Origin: JAXGMV01 sp040772085
GTDB lineage: Bacteria; Chloroflexota; Anaerolineae; Anaerolineales; Anaerolineaceae
Length of the DNA: 64,000 nt
NCBI GenBank assembly: GCA_040772085.1
Contig: JAXGYU010000001.1
Coordinates: 806,001-870,000, forward strand
Direction of reading: 5' to 3'
Both the position numbers and the translations under genes were made by a program. Positions 8,949-16,949 of this stretch are shown here, piece by piece. Each line of letters begins with the position of its first letter. The first letter of the stretch is position 1. The notes beneath the pieces were generated by a model. It ran no database searches, had not been told where the DNA came from, and worked only from the letters and a program-made list of their open reading frames with translations.

Positions 8949-8966
8949 GTCTACCTCCAGAGAAGA

Positions 8967-9875
8967 TTAGTCTATTCGCTGATGGACAAATGGCAATATC
9001 TGGTTCCAGTCAGGCAGCAGAACGCTTGCCCCGCCTGATGTCGTAAATGGCGTGACCATAGACCGGTCTATGGTCGAACTATCCGTTTCGGTCAGAAAGC
9101 CAAGCGTGAAGAGCGTGGCAAGCCGGGGCCAGTGCCAGATGGGGATATTGGTATCGATGGCTTCCCGCATGGCCTGTATGAAGGCAGGATATTGCGGCAA
9201 GGTTGCGGGACTCAACAGCTTGCGCATGAAAGCGCTGATGAACATCTGACCATGGCGCATGCGGGCGAAATCATCCGCCGACTTACGCTCCCGGACAAAA
9301 TCGAGCGCCTGGGCGCCATTCAACTGATGGGTGCCGGCATTCAGTCCGCCCTGCGGCGCGTCCAGGGTGATCTCAACCCCGCCGATGCTGTCAACGACCG
9401 CGATGACGCTGTTGAAAGAAAATCGGACGTAGTAGTTGATATTCGTCTGAAACAGCGAGTTGATCGTATCCCTGGCGACGATTGGCCCTGCGCCAGTACT
9501 GGCTGATTCGGCAAAGAAGTGGGCTGTGTTGATGCGGTTCTCGCCATAAGCGCCCAGCGGAACCCAGAGGTCGCGCGGGATGGAGACTATCGCCAGCTTT
9601 GGCGGCATCGGTTTGGCATTAATCAGCATGATGGTGTCGCTGCGGCCGAGAAAGGTGCCTGGGGGCGCTTCATCAATCCCGAGAACGATTACCCTGGTCG
9701 CGAAGGGCAGAAAGAGGTAAACAACCAGAAGGGTGAGTATCAGGATCGCCGGCAGCACGACGCAACCGCCGCAGCCGGACAAACAGCCAGAACTTTCCCG
9801 TTGCACTTTCCGGTATCTGGCTGGTGTTTGATAGTGCTGACCGCCGGATCCGTAAGAATTTGAGTAGTAAGACAT
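8967..9875 (-). CDS. LytR-CpsA-Psr (LCP) family cell-envelope protein
   Basis: A 302-residue protein with a short Ser/Tyr/Gly-rich cytoplasmic tail, one transmembrane helix (about residues 37-60, preceded by the Cys/Gly stretch SGCLSGCGGC) and an extracellular LCP domain: GRSDTIMLINA, IVSIPRDLWV, NRINTAHFF, GGVEITLD, LNGAQALDFVRERKS and MRHGQMFISAF. LCP proteins transfer undecaprenyl-linked glycopolymers to peptidoglycan or to envelope glycans. The conserved acidic and arginine residues of the phosphotransferase site (SD, PRD, RER) are present. The start at MSYYSNS was chosen because a TATAAT box ends 6 bases upstream, which fits a leaderless transcript; the longer frame would span that promoter. 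Confidence 0.9.
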   Translation of the reverse strand: MSYYSNSYGSGGQHYQTPARYRKVQRESSGCLSGCGGCVVLPAILILTLLVVYLFLPFATRVIVLGIDEAPPGTFLGRSDTIMLINAKPMPPKLAIVSIPRDLWVPLGAYGENRINTAHFFAESASTGAGPIVARDTINSLFQTNINYYVRFSFNSVIAVVDSIGGVEITLDAPQGGLNAGTHQLNGAQALDFVRERKSADDFARMRHGQMFISAFMRKLLSPATLPQYPAFIQAMREAIDTNIPIWHWPRLATLFTLGFLTETDSSTIDRSMVTPFTTSGGASVLLPDWNQILPFVHQRID

Positions 9876-9881
9876 ATCCTG

Positions 9882-9887
9882 ATTATA
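9882..9887 (-). promoter_or_regulatory. -10 box (TATAAT) 6 nt before the LCP start codon
   Basis: Reads TATAAT-CAGGAT-ATG on the minus strand. With the usual 6-8 nt between -10 and transcription start, the mRNA would begin at or next to the ATG. Confidence 0.55.
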
Positions 9888-9984
9888 ATTCAGCGGCTCT
9901 TCGCAGGAATTGCGACATACATGTCGTGTCACACATTATTATGTTGAGACAGACAGAAATCTAACATAAAATTGCGCGTAGCCA

Positions 9985-10653
9985 TTAATTACAATAGGTA
10001 TCGAATTTGCATAACTCACAAATTGCTTTGTCAAAAGTCCTGTTGAAGCCACCTTCTGGGGTCGCCCGCACCTGAGCGGACAATTCCGTTAGCTGCTCGC
10101 CATAGCGAATAATTTCAGCGGGGGAGGGTTGGAAGATATGAGAGCCTTGTCCGCGAAGAGAGACGATATGCAAATGGACAACCCTGGGAACGTACAGTTG
10201 CGATGCCAGCCAGAGATACAGCTTTGTCTGGATTCTCTTTTCGTAATAACCTCTTGATTTAAAATGCTGGTCGGTTTTCCAGTCGTAAACGTGCACCGAA
10301 CCATCCGGGCAAATCTGTAAGAAATCGAACTTGCCAACAATTACAGTTGAGCCTGATACCAATTGCACCTGGTATTCGACCTTGTTTTCACAACTTGTTG
10401 AGGCTGAAAGCGCGTTGGAGACGATCTGCCGCAGGTTGTGCAAATCAATTTCACTGCTTATGACTGGGGCATCATTGATCGGGATGCCGAGCAAATATTG
10501 TTGCACAGTCCGATGCAGCAAATTGCCCAACTCCAGCGCGGCGAGGTTGACCTCACGCGGCCAATCAAGCCGCTTGAGATAGGTCAGCTCAAACCGTCGC
10601 GGGCAATCCGCGAAATCCTGAAGGCTGGTCGCGCTAAGGGGCAAGTCAGCCAT
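9985..10653 (-). CDS. PD-(D/E)XK nuclease with Fe-S cluster cysteines (Cas4/AddB C-terminal type)
   Basis: A 222-residue RecB-family nuclease. The motifs are in the family order: H47 in GNLLHRTVQ, D110 in GKFDFL, D124-x-K126 in VYDWKT, and QxxxY (Q142, Y146). Four cysteines, C17 (FADCPRRFE) and C212/C215/C221 (CxxCxxxxxC), match the [4Fe-4S] staple of AddB and Cas4 nucleases. It is the last gene of a helicase operon; its ATG overlaps the helicase stop by 8 bases (ATGGCTGA) and uses GGAGG within the helicase coding sequence. No cas genes are nearby, so an AddAB-like role in DNA end processing is inferred rather than a CRISPR adaptation role. Confidence 0.88.
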   Translation of the reverse strand: MADLPLSATSLQDFADCPRRFELTYLKRLDWPREVNLAALELGNLLHRTVQQYLLGIPINDAPVISSEIDLHNLRQIVSNALSASTSCENKVEYQVQLVSGSTVIVGKFDFLQICPDGSVHVYDWKTDQHFKSRGYYEKRIQTKLYLWLASQLYVPRVVHLHIVSLRGQGSHIFQPSPAEIIRYGEQLTELSAQVRATPEGGFNRTFDKAICELCKFDTYCN

Positions 10654-12874
10654 TTGTCCTCCCATTAGCAGAGCTAAGCAATCGTTGGAGCATTTCCGCC
10701 ATATGCATATCGTGATTCTGACCGTTATTCCAGGTGATGATCAATTCCTTCCGGGCCCGTGTAATGCCAACAAACAGCAGTCTGATCCGTTCCGCCGCGT
10801 ACTTCTGTCTGGCGGCGAGAGTCGCGTTTTCCGGAATATCGGGTAAAACACTTGCGGCCAAATCGACCTGTTTCACCATCTCCGCCTCAAGGTTAGCCCT
10901 GCCTTTCAGGAATGGCAATTCTCCCCTGAACACATCACCTTCCATGGCAAGAGGGAAATCATAGTTATTGACGCCCATCAGATAGACGCGATCCCACTCG
11001 AGACCCTTTGCCCGGTGCATGGTGGAGACGAGTACCTTTCCGCGATGGTCGTCCGGATTGAAGCCGCTCATATCGAAAGTGTTATGTTTGAACAGCGCGC
11101 GCCCTGACACGACTGATTTGAGTTCATCTGAAATCAGCTTGTAGTTGTAATCCGGGTTGGTCTTCTGGAAGCGGTGCAGATAGCGTGAGAGCGCCTGGAA
11201 TAGGGCGATCTCCTGATTTGTGGTAGTCAGCTCAGGTATCATGCCTAAAATCTGACGCGAGGGATGCAGCGGCAATAACTGGTGTGCCAGGGTGAGGAAC
11301 TTTATGAAAACCTGGAGGGGGACACCATGCACGTTGGCGACATTGTTTGAATCTTCCGTACAACGCGGATCTGGATGGATGATGGATTCCGGAGTCTTCG
11401 AATCATGCAGATAATCTTTGATTGCAGCAATTTGTTCTTCTGCGAATTGCTCCTGAGCAACGAATCGGGATTGCCAGCGTGTGAAGAGTGCTGAGAGCAG
11501 ATGTGCGTCATAAGGCTTGGCAAAATGCGCATATAGATGGGACAGGATGTCAATCAGATCACGGTCATCCTTGTGGGTTTTGAGCAGCTCAACAACCTCC
11601 ACTCCCCGGTCTTTCAGCCGCTCAACGATCTTGGATGCCTTGATATTATCCGGGACCAGGACGGCCGCAGTTTCTGCCCTGCCTTCCGCATACCACCTGA
11701 CTGCGGAATTGACGACTGTTGCAATTTCCTCGTCTGACGAAACAGCTTTTTCGAGAATAAAGACTGCTCCGGGACGATCCAGTGGATTTTGTTGCGGGTC
11801 ACCGGTTGGTGTCGTTCGAATCAGCGGGTAGTGCAGACTGCCGGCCAGCGCGGGGTTTGGCAGACTGCTTGAATGGGTCAGCTCGATCAAGTGATTGGCA
11901 AGCGTGACAATTGACTCCGAGGATCGTCCGGAATACGGCAGCTCACAGGAGCGTGTGCCAGCGCTCTCGATAAACCGTGTCAGATAGGCTGGGTTGGCAG
12001 TTGTAAAGCTTTCATATATTGCCTGGTTGCGGTCACCGACGCGAACCCAGTTGCCATTTTCACCAACGATCAGACGCAAGATCTCTTCCTGGAGGCGGCT
12101 GCTGTCCTGCGCTTCATCCTCAAGCACATACGGCCATTGCTGTGAGAGACGTGCGCGCACTTCCGGATCCCTGACCAGGATCTGGTAAGCCAGACGGATC
12201 AGGTCGGCAAAATCAATCCCATTTCGGGCAGCCAGCTCATATTGATAACGGTCGTAAATGTTATTCCCGAGCAAAAAGAATGGATCGAACTCGCCGATCG
12301 CGCGAGCTTTCTTTGCCAGGTCAACGGGGAGAAGATTGTAGTCCTTCGCTTGCTGTGCAAAACTCAGTCCGTACTTGTTTAACGCGTCTACCCAGGATTT
12401 CTGAGCAGCAATGCCATGATTTTCAAAATATCCTTCGACCGTCAGTTCCTGCAGTAAATCTGTATTCTCAAACATGACCGTCTTGACAACGTCCTGCAGG
12501 ATGTCATTTGATTCGTCCTCATCAACGATGACAAATCCTGGCGAGAGGTTCGCCAGATCCGGACGGCTTTTTACGATAGCCAGCGCCAGGCTGTGTAGTG
12601 TCAGAACCCGAAAGCCAAACCCGGACACTAACCCCGCGTCGCGAAGCAGCTTCTGAACCCGCTGTCTGAAGTTTTCAACGGCTGAGTTCGTCATGGTGAC
12701 AATCAGAACTTCCTGCTCGTCCATCAGATTGCCCGAAGCGATCAGTTTGGCTGCCAGCGCGGAGAGGACCTGGGTTTTCCCGCTTCCAGGAACGGCGGCA
12801 ATGCCCATATAACCGGCTTGGTAGTCCAGTACAGCTTGTTGAGAAGGTCGGGGTGTGAAGTTCTTAAACTCCAT
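10646..12874 (-). CDS. UvrD/Rep/PcrA-like SF1A DNA helicase
   Basis: A 742-residue superfamily 1A helicase. Motif Q/I is RPSQQAVLDYQ...AVPGSGKT (Walker A, residues 27-34), motif Ia TMTNSAVENFRQR, motif II EDEAQD (253-257), motif III GDRNQAIYESF, motif V STMHRAKGLEWDRV and motif VI FVGITRARKEL. All catalytic motifs are intact, so it should be an active ATP-dependent 3'-5' translocase. It lacks the C-terminal nuclease domain of AddA/RecB; a separate nuclease is encoded immediately downstream. The start overlaps the stop of the upstream degenerate helicase by 11 bases. The context argues for a recombinational repair machine rather than a stand-alone UvrD. Confidence 0.9.
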   Translation of the reverse strand: MEFKNFTPRPSQQAVLDYQAGYMGIAAVPGSGKTQVLSALAAKLIASGNLMDEQEVLIVTMTNSAVENFRQRVQKLLRDAGLVSGFGFRVLTLHSLALAIVKSRPDLANLSPGFVIVDEDESNDILQDVVKTVMFENTDLLQELTVEGYFENHGIAAQKSWVDALNKYGLSFAQQAKDYNLLPVDLAKKARAIGEFDPFFLLGNNIYDRYQYELAARNGIDFADLIRLAYQILVRDPEVRARLSQQWPYVLEDEAQDSSRLQEEILRLIVGENGNWVRVGDRNQAIYESFTTANPAYLTRFIESAGTRSCELPYSGRSSESIVTLANHLIELTHSSSLPNPALAGSLHYPLIRTTPTGDPQQNPLDRPGAVFILEKAVSSDEEIATVVNSAVRWYAEGRAETAAVLVPDNIKASKIVERLKDRGVEVVELLKTHKDDRDLIDILSHLYAHFAKPYDAHLLSALFTRWQSRFVAQEQFAEEQIAAIKDYLHDSKTPESIIHPDPRCTEDSNNVANVHGVPLQVFIKFLTLAHQLLPLHPSRQILGMIPELTTTNQEIALFQALSRYLHRFQKTNPDYNYKLISDELKSVVSGRALFKHNTFDMSGFNPDDHRGKVLVSTMHRAKGLEWDRVYLMGVNNYDFPLAMEGDVFRGELPFLKGRANLEAEMVKQVDLAASVLPDIPENATLAARQKYAAERIRLLFVGITRARKELIITWNNGQNHDMHMAEMLQRLLSSANGRTNG

Positions 12875-14960
12875 GCACGCCTGCCTGCTGACGCATGAGC
12901 TTGCTGATTGCGCGTAAGAGCGGACCGCGCTGCTGCTCGCCTAATTCATTGAAATCAGTACTGCACAAGAACACATGCTGGCGGCAGCGCAGTATTAACC
13001 CGCTGACGATTTTAGCCAGCTTCTCCTGATTTGCCGCGTATTCATCGCTGTCTTTCCAGACATTGCCGGGACGCCAGTTTCTGCTCAGAACGTAAGGATG
13101 TGTCAGAGGCTGATAAATACGCTCCCACCAGCCGCTGTTGCCTATATCCAGCCAGAATTGATAATCACTCGTATTGTTGGAAAACAGATAGGTTGTAATC
13201 GGGCTGAGGCTTACAGTTTGCTCCGAGAGATCCGGGTCTTCCTCACCATAGTAGGCAGCCATGTTCCCCAGTTGCAGAAAGTTGATGAATTCATTATCCT
13301 TTGATGCGCTTGTGTCATTGCCCTGCCGATAGACGCGGATATGCTGTTGGTAGGCAGACAGCAATTTGCTGACCAGGCCGGCAAGCTCAGGAGATCTGCG
13401 AAATACAAAATCGTCCCGGGAGAGGGTTTCATCGAAAAGCCTGATTAGTGTCACGTCTAGTGAATCAGGTTTTTCTCGACAAGTATTGATCGCAGACAAT
13501 AGATCGTCCACTAACCTGCAGTTCTCTGAGCCAATTCTGTTCTGCAAATCGTCAGGCAGGGAGGACGTTAGCGGCAATGGGCTGACGGCTGGCCGTCTCA
13601 GAATAGTATCGACAATCAGACCAGCCCGCATGACATCCAGGCTTGGGATGAGAGAGACGAGACAGGTCAGTAACTGACGGCTTGTCATCGCGGCGTCCCA
13701 TTCAGGATGCGCAAGGCATAATAAGTCGGCAATCGCCCGGACGACACTATTGTCCAGCAAGCCGGCAGATGGACGAAAAATATTCAGTTTCAGACCTCCT
13801 GCCTCAAACCTGGCAGCACACAATTCGCTCAGGATGTCAGAAACATAAGGTGAGAGCAGGCTGATTTTGGCCTCTGGCTGCACAGCCCGCAAGGCATTGC
13901 AGCGGGAAACGATTTCATCAATCTGGTCAATCATGTTGGCATGTTCGAGCATGGTAAAAGCATGAACAGGCAGGGCAGAGTCTCTGGAGACTGTCTTGTC
14001 CAGAATGGCTTGCACCAGCTTGTCCTGGAAAACGACCAAATCTGAAGATGCAGTTTGTGGGGTAAAAAAGGTTAATTCAGTCCCGAGAGATACGAAACGC
14101 CTTGCGCTCAGGGGATCGGCTCCCATGAAGTAGCGGTGACCAGCGAAATCATCACTAATGATCAACGCAGTTTCAAAGTTGGGCAGCCAAGATTCGAGGA
14201 CATCGTGCATCACAGGCGTTTCTTCCTCGATGTTATCCACGATCAGATGTCTAAACGAAGAGAAGAAATAATTATGAAATGTCTCATCCTGTTGTAAGTG
14301 TGATGAGAATAACTCAATCGCCAGAGAGTAGTCGAGCCAACATTCCTTAAGACAGAGCGTCCGGAATTCCCGCGCGCATTCCTGGGCCTGCTCATAAATG
14401 CCCGCTAAATCATCAGAATTCGCGCTTGCCGTTGCCAGGCGCGGGAAGATGTCAGGCAGAGGGATGCCAACCAGCGCTGATTTGTTGATGTTATCGATTA
14501 GCTGGCTCAGCATCAGGCTGTAGTCCATGGTGATTCCCCGGAAATACCCTTCAGCGACCTTGGGTTTGACAATCTGATCCATCTGGAAAATGGCGTTGTC
14601 GGTTGTCAAAAATTTCGGATCTGCCTGAAGCTCGGGGAACAGACCTGATGTCATGACGACTGGCCAGAATAAATCAAGCATGCGCCGTGCCAGACCAACG
14701 TAAGTGTAAATATTCACCCTTTGCGGGCCTGAATATGGCATTGCGTCCGGATATTGCCGGTAGACTTTTGAGCCCTGATAGTGTGGCGTCAGGATCAGGA
14801 TATTTTCAGATGCGTTTGTGGACCGCAGCAAACGGTCAAGATAACAAATGGCGGCTGTCGTTTTACCGCTGCCGCTCAAGCCGTGCAAGTAGCGCAAGGG
14901 GGCGTCTGACGCAAGAAAATCAGCTTGTTCAGTGCTCAGGATTAACTTATTTTCACTCAT
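12864..14960 (-). CDS. Degenerate SF1-helicase-like protein, AddB/RecC-like candidate
   Basis: A 698-residue protein with an intact Walker A (HGLSGSGKTTA, residues 26-36) but an altered motif II, LIVDNIEEE, where the usual DE is DN (D242-N243). A weak motif III (IISDDFAGHRYFMGAD) follows, and no motif VI arginine finger is recognisable. This pattern, P-loop kept but motor lost, is what is known for AddB, which acts as a structural and Chi-recognition subunit. The protein is flanked by an exonuclease, an intact helicase and an Fe-S nuclease. Identification as AddB-like is an inference from fold hints and context; sequence similarity to AddB itself is not obvious by eye. The start overlaps the exonuclease stop (ATGAGTGA). 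Confidence 0.7.
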   Translation of the reverse strand: MSENKLILSTEQADFLASDAPLRYLHGLSGSGKTTAAICYLDRLLRSTNASENILILTPHYQGSKVYRQYPDAMPYSGPQRVNIYTYVGLARRMLDLFWPVVMTSGLFPELQADPKFLTTDNAIFQMDQIVKPKVAEGYFRGITMDYSLMLSQLIDNINKSALVGIPLPDIFPRLATASANSDDLAGIYEQAQECAREFRTLCLKECWLDYSLAIELFSSHLQQDETFHNYFFSSFRHLIVDNIEEETPVMHDVLESWLPNFETALIISDDFAGHRYFMGADPLSARRFVSLGTELTFFTPQTASSDLVVFQDKLVQAILDKTVSRDSALPVHAFTMLEHANMIDQIDEIVSRCNALRAVQPEAKISLLSPYVSDILSELCAARFEAGGLKLNIFRPSAGLLDNSVVRAIADLLCLAHPEWDAAMTSRQLLTCLVSLIPSLDVMRAGLIVDTILRRPAVSPLPLTSSLPDDLQNRIGSENCRLVDDLLSAINTCREKPDSLDVTLIRLFDETLSRDDFVFRRSPELAGLVSKLLSAYQQHIRVYRQGNDTSASKDNEFINFLQLGNMAAYYGEEDPDLSEQTVSLSPITTYLFSNNTSDYQFWLDIGNSGWWERIYQPLTHPYVLSRNWRPGNVWKDSDEYAANQEKLAKIVSGLILRCRQHVFLCSTDFNELGEQQRGPLLRAISKLMRQQAGVHGV

Positions 14961-15555
14961 TGGTTCCGGCGAGCGCGAGCAGCAGATCACGTGTGAGAGC
15001 GGCGTCGTCATTCGCGCGATGGCGGTTATTGGTCACCAGCTTCATTTGTTTTGCCGCTCTGTCAAGGCTGATCGACCGGAAATCGTTACGTAAAGAATCC
15101 CATTCGCCGAAGTATTCGGAGTAGATTTTCATCACACAAGTGGAGGAGAAGTTTTCCCGCCAGGGCTGACCGTACTGGCTGTAGGTCTGTTGCAGCAATC
15201 GGAGGTCAAACTCAGCATTGTAGATCGCGAGCTGCCGTCCGAATAAAAGCGCGCGGATGTTCTGCCAATGCGCATAGAACGGTTTGGCGCCAGCCAGCAT
15301 CTCTTGCGTGATGCCATGGATGGCCTCAGCATCCGGCGGTACCGGCCGGAAAGGACGGACCAGGGTGTCATACAATACGCTGCCATCGCTGTTTATCAAA
15401 GCGATTTCTACGATTTCAGCATCTTTATTCACCCCGGTCGTCTCTGTGTCCAGGTACACCGGATTACTGGCAAGCAGTTCACGCGCCTTTAAAATTGCCG
15501 CAGCGCGATGACCTTCAGGAGCGGTCAGCGTGGGTTGCAAGTGCTCACCTGACAT
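14953..15555 (-). CDS. DnaQ-like DEDDh 3'-5' exonuclease
   Basis: A 200-residue exonuclease of the PolC/DnaQ epsilon type. Exo I is VYLDTETTG, Exo II contains YNAEFDLRLL, and Exo III is HRANDDAALT with the DEDDh histidine and final aspartate. The conserved IHGIT loop after Exo I is present. It should remove nucleotides from 3' ends of DNA (or RNA) with two metal ions. The chosen ATG (MSGEHLQPT) overlaps the lipoprotein stop by 11 bases; a longer frame would extend deep inside the lipoprotein gene and has no family similarity. As the first enzyme gene of the helicase operon it is likely a partner in end processing. Confidence 0.88.
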   Translation of the reverse strand: MSGEHLQPTLTAPEGHRAAAILKARELLASNPVYLDTETTGVNKDAEIVEIALINSDGSVLYDTLVRPFRPVPPDAEAIHGITQEMLAGAKPFYAHWQNIRALLFGRQLAIYNAEFDLRLLQQTYSQYGQPWRENFSSTCVMKIYSEYFGEWDSLRNDFRSISLDRAAKQMKLVTNNRHRANDDAALTRDLLLALAGTNE

Positions 15556-16441
15556 CCCAGTATTTGATTTCTGCCATGGTCGCGGAGAAAGCGCCGCTGC
15601 GGCCAGCAACAAAGACGCCAAAGTGGCCTTCTCCCTCGATACCTGCATTGTTGATTTCAGCAACGAACGCGTCATTCGCGTACAGTCGGATCGTCTGATC
15701 TTTCACCCAGACACCCAGCAGGTTTGTCTGACCGGCGCCAGCGCGCAGCTTATCGGTAGCGATCGGTTCAATCAGGCGTGTGACGGCGGTTTTATCGCGT
15801 TTGAAGAGGTAATACTGCCCGTCGCAGGTAACGCCATAGTAGAAACCTAATCCGCTGCCATAATCCGGGGTGAGGAAGAAGAATCCATAAGCGTCCGCAC
15901 CGGAACAGGTCTGAGTGGTGATAGGGGCTTCGAGGTAGAAGTTGCGGGGACGGGGATAAGTCAGGCGCCAGCTATGAAAATTATTGAGCGCGTAACTCTT
16001 CATCACCATCACGCCACGGTCGATATAGAACTCGCTGACCTCATCCTTGTAAGGCTTATTCTCCAGACCAAAGTTGCCGCCGGTATCCAGAGGATCAACA
16101 TAGACGGGGTTGCCTAACGCTGCCTTCGGGTTCTCAGGCGCGATGGTAGGGGTGGGCGTCAGCGTCGCAGTCGGTTCTGGCGTCGCGGTGAATGTCTGGG
16201 TGGGAACGATCGGAGAGATGAACACATTCTCGGGTGTGACCGACGCGGTCGCGTCGATTGCCGGAGCTTCTGTTTGTTGAGAGATTTCAGGCGTGGCGGA
16301 AGCCATGGCGGCGATGGTTTGCTGAACGTAGGTGCCGACTTGCGTCAGATCCGGCGTGGCTTGCTGACCAGGCAGGTTGCAGCCGGCCAGGCTAACCAAT
16401 AAAATCGTGCCGATAAAAATCAGAAATAATCTTTTGTTCAT
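15545..16441 (-). CDS. Lipoprotein with Pro/Thr linker and concanavalin-like domain
   Basis: A 298-residue lipoprotein: signal peptide with lipobox VSLAGC (Cys21), a low-complexity Thr/Pro/Ala linker to about residue 108 (TPEPTATLTPTPT), then a beta-sandwich of the laminin-G/3-keto-disaccharide-hydrolase-like type (VYVDPLDTGGNFGLE, SWRLTYPRPRNFYLEAPI, YGFFFLTPDYGSGLGFYYGV, NLLGVWVKDQTIRLYANDAFVAEI, GHFGVFVAGRSGAFSATM). Such proteins are common on Anaerolineae surfaces and may bind carbohydrate; no catalytic residues are evident. AGAGG lies before the ATG and a TATAAT about 35 bases upstream. Its 3' end overlaps the exonuclease gene, so it appears to head the helicase-nuclease operon, though a functional tie is doubtful. 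Confidence 0.82.
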   Translation of the reverse strand: MNKRLFLIFIGTILLVSLAGCNLPGQQATPDLTQVGTYVQQTIAAMASATPEISQQTEAPAIDATASVTPENVFISPIVPTQTFTATPEPTATLTPTPTIAPENPKAALGNPVYVDPLDTGGNFGLENKPYKDEVSEFYIDRGVMVMKSYALNNFHSWRLTYPRPRNFYLEAPITTQTCSGADAYGFFFLTPDYGSGLGFYYGVTCDGQYYLFKRDKTAVTRLIEPIATDKLRAGAGQTNLLGVWVKDQTIRLYANDAFVAEINNAGIEGEGHFGVFVAGRSGAFSATMAEIKYWDVR

Positions 16442-16475
16442 AAGGTACCTCTTTTCCTGCTCAAGTTCACCTCAT

Positions 16476-16481
16476 ATTATA
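16476..16481 (-). promoter_or_regulatory. -10 box (TATAAT) of the lipoprotein-helicase operon
   Basis: A perfect TATAAT on the minus strand about 35 bases before the lipoprotein ATG, in the short gap shared with the divergent ruvX gene. It is the only promoter-like element upstream of the five-gene overlapping operon. Confidence 0.5.
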
Positions 16482-16508
16482 AGGTATCCGGCATCAGCAC
16501 TTCACGGG

Positions 16509-16514
16509 TAAAAT
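16509..16514 (+). promoter_or_regulatory. -10 box (TAAAAT) 6 nt before the ruvX GTG start
   Basis: Reads TAAAAT-TAACGC-GTG. The spacing fits a transcript beginning at the GTG, and there is no Shine-Dalgarno sequence. Confidence 0.5.
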
Positions 16515-16520
16515 TAACGC

Positions 16521-16949
16521 GTGAATTCTTCAAAACGTATCCTGGCGGTAGATTATGGGGATAAGCGCACCGGACTGGCTGTTACTGACGAGGGTGGTAC
16601 GATTGCGATGGCGCTCGATGTCATTCATACCAAATCCCGGGCTGAAACCGCCCGCGAAGTCGCAAAACACTGCGCAGAGCGGCAAATTTCACTGATCGTG
16701 GTGGGCATGAATTATGATGATGACGGGCTTCCAACGCCCCAAGGACGTAAAGCATTACGGTTCGCCGAGGCGGTTAAGGAAATTTGTGGCGTGACAATAG
16801 CCTTTTGGGATGAGTTCAACACCACGAACGATGCGATCACTGCGGCGGTCAATGCCAAAATCGGAAAGAAAAAACGGACGCCGCACATGGATGCGATCGC
16901 TGCCACCCTTTTATTGCAATCCTACCTGGAGCGGGTGAATGAGGACTAA
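16521..16949 (+). CDS. ruvX: RuvX/YqgF family putative pre-16S rRNA nuclease / Holliday junction resolvase
   Basis: A 142-residue RNase H-fold protein of the YqgF family. The catalytic aspartates are in ILAVDYGDKRTGLAV and near HMDAIAATLLLQSYL, with the acidic cluster WDEFNTT between them and the strand ISLIVVGMNYDDDG. YqgF proteins process the 5' end of 16S rRNA in E. coli and have been proposed as Holliday junction resolvases. The GTG start is preceded by TAAAAT only 6 bases away and no ribosome binding site, consistent with leaderless expression. It overlaps mltG by 11 bases; the ruvX-mltG pairing is common in bacteria. Confidence 0.9.
   Translation: MNSSKRILAVDYGDKRTGLAVTDEGGTIAMALDVIHTKSRAETAREVAKHCAERQISLIVVGMNYDDDGLPTPQGRKALRFAEAVKEICGVTIAFWDEFNTTNDAITAAVNAKIGKKKRTPHMDAIAATLLLQSYLERVNED

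Noticed and set aside
9985..15555. Cas4 and CRISPR adaptation locus
   Set aside because: The Fe-S nuclease resembles Cas4, but there is no cas1/cas2 and no direct-repeat array anywhere in the window; the helicase neighbours fit AddAB-like repair better.
16130..16265. Repetitive Thr/Pro-coding DNA that looked like a tandem repeat
   Set aside because: It encodes the low-complexity linker of a lipoprotein; there is no regular repeat unit.
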